The notes under the pieces were generated by a model. The model was not told the DNA's origin, did not search any database, and worked only from the letters and a program-made list of their open reading frames with translations. Made by a program: the position numbers and the translations under genes. This document shows, one piece after another, positions 51,629 to 59,430 of a stretch of 64,000 nucleotides of DNA (position 1 is the stretch's first letter; every line of letters starts with the position of its first letter). The DNA is from JBBCJR01 sp037190805 (GTDB lineage: Bacteria > Pseudomonadota > Alphaproteobacteria > Sphingomonadales > Sphingomonadaceae), in contig JBBCJR010000003.1 of NCBI GenBank assembly GCA_037190805.1, positions 10,092-74,091 on the forward strand. The letters are read 5' to 3'.

Positions 51629-53449
51629 TCAGGCAGCCGCCTTGGCGCGGCTGGCGCGCTTGCGCTCATGCGGATCGAGGTGGCGCTTCCTGAGGCGGAT
51701 CGACTTCGGCGTCACCTCGACCAGTTCATCGTCGTCGATATAGGCGATCGCCTGCTCCAGCGTCAGCCGCCGGGGCGGCGTCAGGCGGATGGCGTCGTCC
51801 TTGCCGCCGGAAGCCCGGAAGTTGGTCAGCTGCTTCGCCTTCAGAGGATTGACCTCCAGGTCATCCTCCTTCGCGTTCTCGCCGATGACCATGCCTTCGT
51901 AGAGCGGCTCGCCCGGCTCCACCATCAGCACGCCGCGCTCTTCCAGCGAATTGAGCGCATAGGCCACCGCCTCGCCCGTGCCGTTGGAGATCAGCACACC
52001 GTTCTTACGGCCCGCAATCAAACCCTTATAGGGCCCATATTTCTCGAACAGCCGGTTCATGATGCCCGTGCCGCGCGTGTCCGACAGGAACTCGCCATGA
52101 TAGCCGATCAGCCCGCGCGAAGGGGCGGAGAAGGTGATGCGGGTCTTGCCGCCACCCGACGGGCGCATGTCGGTCAGCTCGGCCTTCCTCAGCGACATCT
52201 TTTCGACCACGGTGCCCGAATGCTCGTCGTCCACGTCGATGACGACGGTTTCATAAGGCTCGGTCCGCTGGCCGCCCTCTTCGCGGAACAGCACGCGCGG
52301 ACGGCTGATACCAAGCTCGAAGCCCTCGCGGCGCATCGTCTCGATCAACACGCCAAGCTGCAATTCGCCGCGCCCGGCGACCTCGAAGCTGTCGCGATCG
52401 TCAGCCTCGGTGACGCGGATCGCGACGTTGCTTTCCGCCTCGCGCAGCAGGCGGTCGCGGATCATGCGACTGGTCACCTTGTCGCCTTCGCGGCCCGCCA
52501 TCGGCGAATCGTTGACGGCAAAGCGCATCGACAGCGTCGGCGGATCGATCGGCTGCGCCTTGATCGGCGTCTGCACCGACGTGTCGGCAATCGTGTTGGC
52601 GACAGTCGCGACCGTAAGCCCGGCAAGGCTGATGATGTCGCCAGCCTTGGCTTCTTCCACCGGCACCCGCTCCAGCCCCCGGAAGGACATCAGCTTCGAG
52701 GCGCGGCCCGTCTCGATGATATTGCCGGCGGCGTCCAGGGCGTGGATCGGCTGGTTGACCTTGATGGTCCCAGACTGGACCCGGCCGGTCAGCACGCGAC
52801 CAAGGAAGTTGTCGCGATCGAGCAGCGTCACCAGGAAGCTGAACGGCGCGTCTGCATCCAGCGCCGGCGGCGGCACATGGTCGACGATCTTCTGGAACAG
52901 CGGACGTAGCGTGCCCTCGCGCATCGTCGGGTCTTCATTGGCATAGCCATTGCGGCCCGAGGCATAGAGGACCGGGAAGTCGAGCTGCTCGTCGGTCGCA
53001 TCGAGCGACACGAACAGGTCGAACACCTCGTCCAGCACTTCCTGGATACGCTCGTCGGGGCGGTCGACCTTGTTGACGACGACGATCGGCCGCAGACCCA
53101 GCGCCAGCGCCTTGCCCGTGACGAACTTCGTCTGCGGCATCGCGCCTTCGGAGGAATCGACCAGCAGGACCACGCCGTCGACCATCGACAGGATCCGCTC
53201 CACCTCGCCGCCGAAATCGGCGTGGCCGGGCGTGTCGACGATGTTGATGCGGGTGCCCTCCCATTCGATCGAGGTCGGCTTGGCAAGGATGGTGATCCCG
53301 CGTTCCTTCTCGAGGTCGTTGGAGTCCATCGCCCGCTCCTCGACCCGCTGGTTGTCGCGGAAGGTGCCGGATTGACGGAAAAGCTGATCGACGAGAGTCG
53401 TCTTGCCATGATCGACATGCGCGATGATGGCGATGTTACGGGATGACAT
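51629..53449 (-). CDS. typA: TypA/BipA ribosome-associated GTPase
   Basis: A 606-residue translational GTPase. G1 is AHVDHGKTTLVDQ, G2 and G3 are RGITILAKPTSIEW and VDTPGHADFGGEVERIL, and G4 is VNKVDRPDERI. The C-terminal TypA-specific domain has the strings SRGLIGYHGEFLSDTRGTG and FRASGGKDDAIRLTPPRRL. It acts in 50S assembly and in cold and stress adaptation. The ATG at 53449 (MSSRNIAIIAHVDHG) is standard; open sequence upstream is not conserved. An Arg/Lys-rich end (RKRHLDPHERKRASRAKAAA) closes the protein. Confidence 0.97.
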   Translation of the reverse strand: MSSRNIAIIAHVDHGKTTLVDQLFRQSGTFRDNQRVEERAMDSNDLEKERGITILAKPTSIEWEGTRINIVDTPGHADFGGEVERILSMVDGVVLLVDSSEGAMPQTKFVTGKALALGLRPIVVVNKVDRPDERIQEVLDEVFDLFVSLDATDEQLDFPVLYASGRNGYANEDPTMREGTLRPLFQKIVDHVPPPALDADAPFSFLVTLLDRDNFLGRVLTGRVQSGTIKVNQPIHALDAAGNIIETGRASKLMSFRGLERVPVEEAKAGDIISLAGLTVATVANTIADTSVQTPIKAQPIDPPTLSMRFAVNDSPMAGREGDKVTSRMIRDRLLREAESNVAIRVTEADDRDSFEVAGRGELQLGVLIETMRREGFELGISRPRVLFREEGGQRTEPYETVVIDVDDEHSGTVVEKMSLRKAELTDMRPSGGGKTRITFSAPSRGLIGYHGEFLSDTRGTGIMNRLFEKYGPYKGLIAGRKNGVLISNGTGEAVAYALNSLEERGVLMVEPGEPLYEGMVIGENAKEDDLEVNPLKAKQLTNFRASGGKDDAIRLTPPRRLTLEQAIAYIDDDELVEVTPKSIRLRKRHLDPHERKRASRAKAAA

Positions 53450-53548
53450 CGCGAGTAATGTCCTGAAATGTGGAGTTGGGCGCGCCCATAACGGAAAAAC
53501 ACTCATCCCGCAATGCAGCACGAACGAATGATAGAATGATCGTGGCGG

Positions 53549-54028
53549 CTACTTCACCGTGAACTGAAAGCGATGGAGCAGACGCCCGTTCTCGGAAACG
53601 GTGATCCGGTAGCGGCCGGCCGGATCGCCCTCGGCGATGCACCAGCCATGCTCGATCAGGCCCTTGTTCAAAGGCGCCATGATGTCGGTCGTGGCGACGC
53701 GGCCATCGGCGCTCGTCCGGGTGGGCGACTCCGTCATGTCCTCCACGCCGGTCCACTGACCGGGCGGAGACGGCAGCTCGAACAGCTCGACGATCGGAAC
53801 GACACGCATCGCCGGGGCGACCTTGATCTGCCAGCGAAAGCAGCTGCTGTCCGGCACCAGCGGCACCGTGGTCGACGAATGGCGGATGATGTCGCCATTC
53901 TCGTCCGCGATCTCGACGATGAAATCGGTGTCGAGCACCACCAGAGATGCCGCCTCTCCCTCCGCCGCCGCTGCGAACGCCGGCGCGGCCGCCGCCAGCA
54001 GCGCGGCGGCGAGGAGTTCAGTCCTCAT
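53549..54028 (-). CDS. Secreted protein of unknown function downstream of mlaF
   Basis: A 159-residue protein with a clear signal peptide (RTELLAAALLAAAAPAFAAA). The mature part is beta-rich: SLVVLDTDFIVEIADENGDI, PLVPDSSCFRWQIKV, TTDIMAPLNKGLIEHGW and CIAEGDPAGRYRITVSENG. It contains two cysteines that could pair in the periplasm. The last strand is LLHRFQFTVK. I do not recognise a family. Its start overlaps the mlaF stop by 11 bp, so it is probably part of the dnaB-alr-mlaEF transcript, and a lipid-transport accessory role is possible but unsupported. Confidence 0.75.
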   Translation of the reverse strand: MRTELLAAALLAAAAPAFAAAAEGEAASLVVLDTDFIVEIADENGDIIRHSSTTVPLVPDSSCFRWQIKVAPAMRVVPIVELFELPSPPGQWTGVEDMTESPTRTSADGRVATTDIMAPLNKGLIEHGWCIAEGDPAGRYRITVSENGRLLHRFQFTVK

Positions 54029-54800
54029 CGGCCAGCTTCACGCCGGTCTTGATCGGCCCTTCCGCCTTCCCCTGCACGAACTGGTCGACATAGGGATTGC
54101 CCGACGAATAGAGCCGGTCGCGCGGGCCGCTCCAGATGATCTTGCCATGATAGAGCATCGCCACCCGGTGCGCGATCTTGCGCGCAGAGGCCATGTCATG
54201 GGTGATGGTGACGGCGGTGACGCCGAGGTCGCGCACCAGTTCGACGATCAGATCGTTGATGACATCCGCGCGGATCGGATCGAGACCCGTGGTCGGCTCG
54301 TCGAAGAAGATGATCTCGGGCTTGGCCGCGATCGCGCGTGCCAAGGCGACGCGCTTCTGCATCCCGCCCGACAACTCGGACGGCCGGAGGTTCAATACTT
54401 CGCTGCCCAGCCCCACCCGCTCCAGCGTCTCCATCGCCACCGCCTTCATTTTCGACTGGCTGGCGATGTGGCCGCGCGTCAGGGCAAAGGTGACGTTGCG
54501 CCAAACGGGCAGAGAGTCGAACAGGGCGGAGCCCTGGAACAGCATGCCGAACTTGGCCCGCACCTGTTCCAGCGCCCGGCCCTTCAGCCCCAGGGTTTCG
54601 ACGCCGTCGACCTTTATCGACCCGCTCTCGGGCGTCAGCAGCCCGATGACGCATTTCAGCGCCACCGACTTGCCCGTGCCCGACCCGCCGATGATCGCCA
54701 GCGATTCGCCCGGTTCCACGGCAAGGTTGAGGCCGTCCAGCACCAGCTTGCGGCCGAAGCGCTTGTGGACGTCGCGCAGCTCGATCTTGGGACCCGCCAT
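54018..54800 (-). CDS. mlaF: MlaF-like ABC transporter ATPase
   Basis: A 260-residue ABC ATPase of the Mla/Mce lipid-transport type. Walker A is IIGGSGTGKSVALK, the Q-loop MLFQGSALFDSL, the ABC signature LSGGMQKRVALARA, Walker B IIFFDEPTTGLDP and the switch His TITHDMASA. The GTGKSV and FQGSALFDS strings are typical of MlaF. It powers phospholipid movement between the membranes to keep the outer membrane asymmetric. The ATG overlaps the mlaE stop by 1 nt (TGATG). No MlaD substrate-binding gene is adjacent. Confidence 0.92.
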   Translation of the reverse strand: MAGPKIELRDVHKRFGRKLVLDGLNLAVEPGESLAIIGGSGTGKSVALKCVIGLLTPESGSIKVDGVETLGLKGRALEQVRAKFGMLFQGSALFDSLPVWRNVTFALTRGHIASQSKMKAVAMETLERVGLGSEVLNLRPSELSGGMQKRVALARAIAAKPEIIFFDEPTTGLDPIRADVINDLIVELVRDLGVTAVTITHDMASARKIAHRVAMLYHGKIIWSGPRDRLYSSGNPYVDQFVQGKAEGPIKTGVKLADED

Positions 54801-55606
54801 CAGCCGAACGCAATCACGGTGATGAGGAGGTTGGAGAGCAGGATCAGGATGAAGGCGGACACCACCGCATTCGTCACCGACCGACCGACACCGGCCGCCC
54901 CGCCCTTGGAATGATAGCCGTGATAACAGCCCATCAGGGCGATGATGAACCCGAACATCGCCGCCTTGACCAGCGACATGACGATATCGTCGGCTTCCAG
55001 AAACTGCTTGGTGATCGACAGATAGTTGACGCTGTTGAAATCCAGCCGCCCGGTCGCCAGCAGCCATGATCCGAAGATGCCGATCGCATTGGCGATCAGC
55101 ACCAGCACCGGCAGCGCGATCAGCGACGCGATCAGGCGCGGCACGATCAGATATTTGAACGGGTCGGTGCGCAGCATCGTCATCGCGTCGAGCTGTTCCG
55201 TGACCCGCATCGTGCCGATTTCAGCCGCCATCGCAGAAGACATTCGTCCTGCGACCATCAGGCCGGCGAGCACGGGCCCAAGCTCGCGGACCATGCCGAT
55301 GACGACGATCGCCGGCACCGTCGACTGGGCATTGAAGCGCGAGCCGCCGGTATAGATCTGCTGGGCCAGCGCCGCGCCAGTGAAAACGGCGGTGAGGCCC
55401 ACCACCGGCAGCGAGAACCAGCCGATGATCGTCAGCTGCTCGAACAATCGAGCGGGATAATAGGGCGGCGTCACCGCGCGGCCGATGGCGACGCCCGCAA
55501 AGCGCGTGATCCGCCCGATCGCCGCCAATCCGTTCAGCAGAAAGCTGCCAATGGTGGCGAACACCTCGATCACATCGTGGAGGAGGTTGCCCAACATCAT
55601 ATCCAC
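54800..55606 (-). CDS. mlaE: MlaE-like ABC permease
   Basis: A 268-residue permease of the MlaE/Mce family with about five or six membrane helices. Family strings are SLPVVGLTAVFTGAALAQQIY, VRELGPVLAGLMVAGRMSSA, MAAEIGTMRVTEQLDAM, PRLIASLIALPVLV and MGCYHGYHSKGGAAGVGRSVT. It forms the membrane part of the complex with MlaF downstream. It overlaps alr by 10 bp at its 5' end. It is grouped with alr and dnaB on the minus strand. Confidence 0.93.
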   Translation of the reverse strand: MDMMLGNLLHDVIEVFATIGSFLLNGLAAIGRITRFAGVAIGRAVTPPYYPARLFEQLTIIGWFSLPVVGLTAVFTGAALAQQIYTGGSRFNAQSTVPAIVVIGMVRELGPVLAGLMVAGRMSSAMAAEIGTMRVTEQLDAMTMLRTDPFKYLIVPRLIASLIALPVLVLIANAIGIFGSWLLATGRLDFNSVNYLSITKQFLEADDIVMSLVKAAMFGFIIALMGCYHGYHSKGGAAGVGRSVTNAVVSAFILILLSNLLITVIAFG

Positions 55607-56655
55607 CGGCGCTGATAGCGGCCACCAAGGCCAGTCAGCAACTCATATTGCGAAACGCCGGCGGCTTTGGCCGCGTTGGGCAGATCATAGTCGATCGCCA
55701 GCCAGTCGCCCTCACCCACATCGGCACCGCCCACACCGACCGCCAGCAAATCCATCGACACCCTGCCCAGCACGGGGCATGCGATATCGCCCGCCAGTGC
55801 CCGGCCGACATTGCTGAACGCGCGGGAATAGCCGTCGGCATAGCCGATGTTGAGGATGGCGACACGAGTCGACCGGTCCGCGACCCAGGTGCGGCCATAA
55901 CCGACGCTGTCCCCGACGGCGACGGTGCGAACCTGCAGCACCTCCGCCTCCAACCGCGCGACCTGGGCGATGTGACCGGCGGCCTCGGCGCGCGGCACAC
56001 CGCCGTAAAGCGCCATGCCAGGCCGGACGAGACCGAAATGATAGTCGGACCCCAGACAGATGCCCGCTGAATTGGCCAGGCTGTAGCGGCGCGCCGGCAG
56101 CCGGGCGGCAAGCACGGCAAAGGCCTGCTGCTGCGCGCCGTTCATCGGACTGTCCTCATCCGCGCAGGCGAGGTGGCTCATCACCGTATCGAGGTTCAAG
56201 CCGTCGAGCAGGCCGGACAGCGCCTCGACTGGCGTCAGGCCAAGGCGGTTGATGCCGGTGTCGACCATCACGTCGCACGGCCGGCCGGGGGCCGCCGCTT
56301 TCCACCGCATCACCTGTTCGGGACTGTTGAGTACCGGGCGTGCCGTCGACGCCAGGGCGGCCGGCAGGTCCCCTGTCCTGACGCCGTGGAGCACGGATAG
56401 CGCCGCGCCTTCGGGCAGCGACCCCAGGGACGCTATTTCGTCCCAGGTCGCGACGAGAAAATCACGGCACCCCGCCGCGGCCAGCCGCACCGTCGCCTCG
56501 CGCGCCCCGATGCCATAAGCTTCGGCCTTCACCGCCGCGCCGCACGCGGCCGCGCCGCTCGCCCGGTCCAGCCAGCGCCAGTTTGCGGCAAGTGCCTGAC
56601 CGTCGAGGATCAGGCGTAGCGGAGTCGGCGAAGGTCCGTCGGAAGTCGCGGCCAA
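55597..56655 (-). CDS. alr: Alanine racemase
   Basis: A 352-residue PLP-dependent fold-type III racemase making D-alanine for peptidoglycan. The PLP lysine is Lys43 in AVKAEAYGIG (canonical form AVKANAYG, so one unusual residue follows the lysine). Other sites are VMVDTGINRLGL, NSAGICLG, RPGMALYGG, the tyrosine in VGYGRTWV, and LNIGYADGYSRAF with VSMDLLAVGV. It lies downstream of dnaB, a common order in proteobacteria, and overlaps mlaE by 10 bp. Confidence 0.94.
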   Translation of the reverse strand: MAATSDGPSPTPLRLILDGQALAANWRWLDRASGAAACGAAVKAEAYGIGAREATVRLAAAGCRDFLVATWDEIASLGSLPEGAALSVLHGVRTGDLPAALASTARPVLNSPEQVMRWKAAAPGRPCDVMVDTGINRLGLTPVEALSGLLDGLNLDTVMSHLACADEDSPMNGAQQQAFAVLAARLPARRYSLANSAGICLGSDYHFGLVRPGMALYGGVPRAEAAGHIAQVARLEAEVLQVRTVAVGDSVGYGRTWVADRSTRVAILNIGYADGYSRAFSNVGRALAGDIACPVLGRVSMDLLAVGVGGADVGEGDWLAIDYDLPNAAKAAGVSQYELLTGLGGRYQRRWI

Positions 56656-56722
56656 TGTGTCAGTCCATGGCTAAAGCCGAAGGCGGTGCCGCCTCAAGGG
56701 TGAAAAGTCCAGCCCCGCCCGA

Positions 56723-58210
56723 TCATTCGTAGCGTTCCGGGAGATAGTCGTCGTCCGCGATGTCGGCGAACTTGGTCGTCGTCTTGTGGAACATCAACGG
56801 CACCGGCCCGGTCGAACCGTGACGCTGCTTGGCGACGATGACCTCCGCCCGTCCCTCGATCCGGTTGGCCTTTTCCAGCCAGCCCTGGAATTTGTCGGTG
56901 CCGTCCTCGGGCTTGCGGGCGGCGTGATAATATTCCTCGCGATAGACGAACAGCACGATGTCCGCGTCCTGCTCGATCGTGCCGGATTCGCGCAGGTCCG
57001 ACAGCTGCGGCCGCTTGTCCTCGCGCTGCTCGACGGCGCGGCTGAGCTGCGACAGGGCAAGGACGGGGATATTGAGTTCCTTCGCCAGCGTCTTGAGGCC
57101 CCGCGTAATCTCGGAGATTTCGTTGACGCGGTTATCGTTGGACCCACGCGCCGAACCTTGCAGAAGCTGGAGATAATCGACGACGATGAGGCCGATACCC
57201 CGCTGGCGCTTCAGCCGCCGGGCGCGGGTTCTAAGCGCCGCGATGGTCAGCGCAGGCGTATCGTCGATGAACAGCGGCAGGTCCTGAAGCTCGGCGGCCG
57301 CGCGGGCAAGACTCCTGAACTCCGTCGAGCTGATCCGCCCCATGCGCAGCGATTCAGAGCTGATCCCGGACTGCTCGGCAAGCACGCGGGTGGCGAGCTG
57401 GTCGGATGACATTTCCAGCGAGAAGAATGCGACGGCCGCGCCCGGCGACTCGCCCGCTTCGATGCCCTCGCCGCGATCGCGGGCCAGACGCTGGGCGGCG
57501 GCGAACGCGATATTGGTGGCCAGCGCCGTCTTGCCCATCGCCGGACGGCCGGCGAGGATGATCAGGTCGGAGTGGTGGAGCCCACCCATCTTGGAGTTCA
57601 GCCCCTCCAGTCCCGTGGTCACGCCTGACAGATGGCCACCCGATTTGAGCGCTCGCTCCGCCATCTCGACCGCCAGCTGGGTCGCCTGCCCGAAGGTCTT
57701 GGTGCCGCCGGCGACCTCGCCCGTCTCCGCGACCCGATAGAGGGCGACTTCCGCCTTCTCGATCTCGGCGCGCGGATCGACATCCTCGGACGTGTCGAGC
57801 GCGCTTTCGACCATGCCTCGACCGACCCGAACCAGTTCGCGCAGCAAGGCGAGGTCATATATCTGGGTCGCGAAATCGCGCGCGCCGATCAGCGCCTCCG
57901 TCCGCTGGGCGAGCTGGGCGAGATAGACCGGCCCGCCCACCTCGCGCATCTCCGCGTCGCCGTCGAACAGCGGCTTCAACGTCACCGGATTGGCGATCAT
58001 GTTGCGATCGACCAGCTTCAGCACCGCGTCATAGATGCGGCCGTGCAGCTCGGCGAAGAAATGGTCGGCCCGCAGCGTCTGCTGGACATCCTCGACCAGC
58101 CGGTTGTCGATCATCAGCGCACCGAGCAGCGCGGCCTCCGCCTCGAGATTGTGAGGCAGGGCGGTCGCGTCCGGAACGTCCGGCGCGGGTGAGGCACGCA
58201 TTGTCAGCAT
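56723..58210 (-). CDS. dnaB: Replicative DNA helicase DnaB
   Basis: A 495-residue hexameric replicative helicase. The N-terminal primase-interacting domain starts PHNLEAEAALLGALMIDNRL. The C-terminal RecA-like motor has Walker A LAGRPAMGKTALATNIA, FSLEMSSDQLATR, LIVVDYLQLLQGS (Walker B) and ALSQLSRAVEQREDKRPQLS with SDLRESGTIEQDAD. The ATG at 58210 follows an AGGGCG and gives MLTMRASPAPDVP; a GTG six codons upstream and an ATG three codons downstream are alternatives. No intein is present. Alr follows 67 bp downstream. Confidence 0.97.
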   Translation of the reverse strand: MLTMRASPAPDVPDATALPHNLEAEAALLGALMIDNRLVEDVQQTLRADHFFAELHGRIYDAVLKLVDRNMIANPVTLKPLFDGDAEMREVGGPVYLAQLAQRTEALIGARDFATQIYDLALLRELVRVGRGMVESALDTSEDVDPRAEIEKAEVALYRVAETGEVAGGTKTFGQATQLAVEMAERALKSGGHLSGVTTGLEGLNSKMGGLHHSDLIILAGRPAMGKTALATNIAFAAAQRLARDRGEGIEAGESPGAAVAFFSLEMSSDQLATRVLAEQSGISSESLRMGRISSTEFRSLARAAAELQDLPLFIDDTPALTIAALRTRARRLKRQRGIGLIVVDYLQLLQGSARGSNDNRVNEISEITRGLKTLAKELNIPVLALSQLSRAVEQREDKRPQLSDLRESGTIEQDADIVLFVYREEYYHAARKPEDGTDKFQGWLEKANRIEGRAEVIVAKQRHGSTGPVPLMFHKTTTKFADIADDDYLPERYE

Positions 58211-58389
58211 CGTTCGCCCTATATCCACCCGTTATGCGCCGCCGTCCACGGTGACGGACCATTCTTCTGGGGATGGCATTGTGGATGGATTGCTTTGGCA
58301 AGGCGCGCGTTGACCGCTATGGGGCATGCGCGGCCAGGCAAAAGGCTAGGGAGATAGGCGATGGCGATCCGTGACAATGGGTTGACCGG

Positions 58390-59424
58390 ATGAACGACAC
58401 GACCATCGCCGCCGTCGACAATCCCGGGCCCGTCAGACCAAAAGGCATCCGTGTCGCGTTGATGCTGCTGGTGCCCCTGATCCTGCTTGGGGTCGGCGGG
58501 TGGATGTGGTTGCACGCCGGCCGCATCCAGACGACCGACAATGCCTATGTCCAGCAGAACCGGGTCAGCGTTTCCGCCGAGGTTGGCGGACGCATCGTCG
58601 CGGTCGAGGTGCACGAGAATCAGCGCGTCGAGGCTGGAGCCCTGCTGTTCCGTATCGATGACGCCCCCTATCGTATCGCGCTCGCCGAAGCCGAAGCGCA
58701 GCTGGCCGACGCACGGATAAAGGTATCGCGGCTGCGCTCGGACTATACCGCGCGCACGGCCGATGTCGGCGCTCGAAACGCCGACGTCCGCCTGGCCCAG
58801 GAAACCCTCAATCGCCAGACCAAGCTGCTGAAGGACGGCTTCACCACCCGCGCCGCCCATGACGAGGCGGTTCGTGTGCTGGCGGCCGCCCGCCAGAACG
58901 CGGTGGCGGCCTCCGCTGACGCGGTCTCGGCTCATGACGCGCTGGGTAGCGGCACACCGGCCGACCATCCGCTGGTTCTTGCCGCCGTCGCCGCGCGCGA
59001 CAAGGCCGCCCTCGACCTGCAGCGCACCGTCGTCCGCGCGCCGCAGGCCGGCATCGTCAGTCAGACCAGTCGGTTGCAGCTCGGTCAGCTGGCGGTTCAG
59101 GGCTTGCCCCTGGTCAGCATCGTCGTCGCCGGCGATGCCTGGATCGAAGCCAATTTCAAGGAGACCCAGCTGACCAACATGCGCGTTGGCCAGCCGGCGA
59201 CAATCAGTTTCGACGCCCTGCCCAGCCGCACCTTCGATGCGGAGGTGACGTCGATCGGTGCCGGCACCGGATCCGAATTCTCCGTCCTTCCCGCCCAGAA
59301 CGCGACCGGCAACTGGGTCAAGGTGACGCAGCGGGTGCCGGTGCGCCTGAGACTGAAGGACGCGCCTCCTGAAGTGCTGGTCGCTGGCCTGTCGGCAGAA
59401 GTCGAAGTGCGCGTCCGCGACTGA
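58390..59424 (+). CDS. HlyD/EmrA-type membrane fusion protein (orphan)
   Basis: A 344-residue periplasmic adaptor subunit. One transmembrane helix near residues 22-40 (RVALMLLVPLILLGVGGWMW). The first beta-barrel/lipoyl half contains NAYVQQNRVSVSAEVGGRIV and VEVHENQRVEAGALLFRIDD, the helical hairpin about 90-185 (LAEAEAQLADARIKVSRLR, AVRVLAAARQNAVAASADAV), and the second half carries TVVRAPQAGIVSQTSRLQLG. EmrA-type proteins pair with a DHA2 MFS pump (EmrB) and TolC. No pump or outer-membrane gene is adjacent: dnaB is divergent upstream and bphP converges downstream. Confidence 0.9.
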   Translation: MNDTTIAAVDNPGPVRPKGIRVALMLLVPLILLGVGGWMWLHAGRIQTTDNAYVQQNRVSVSAEVGGRIVAVEVHENQRVEAGALLFRIDDAPYRIALAEAEAQLADARIKVSRLRSDYTARTADVGARNADVRLAQETLNRQTKLLKDGFTTRAAHDEAVRVLAAARQNAVAASADAVSAHDALGSGTPADHPLVLAAVAARDKAALDLQRTVVRAPQAGIVSQTSRLQLGQLAVQGLPLVSIVVAGDAWIEANFKETQLTNMRVGQPATISFDALPSRTFDAEVTSIGAGTGSEFSVLPAQNATGNWVKVTQRVPVRLRLKDAPPEVLVAGLSAEVEVRVRD

Positions 59425-59430
59425 GCCGGA

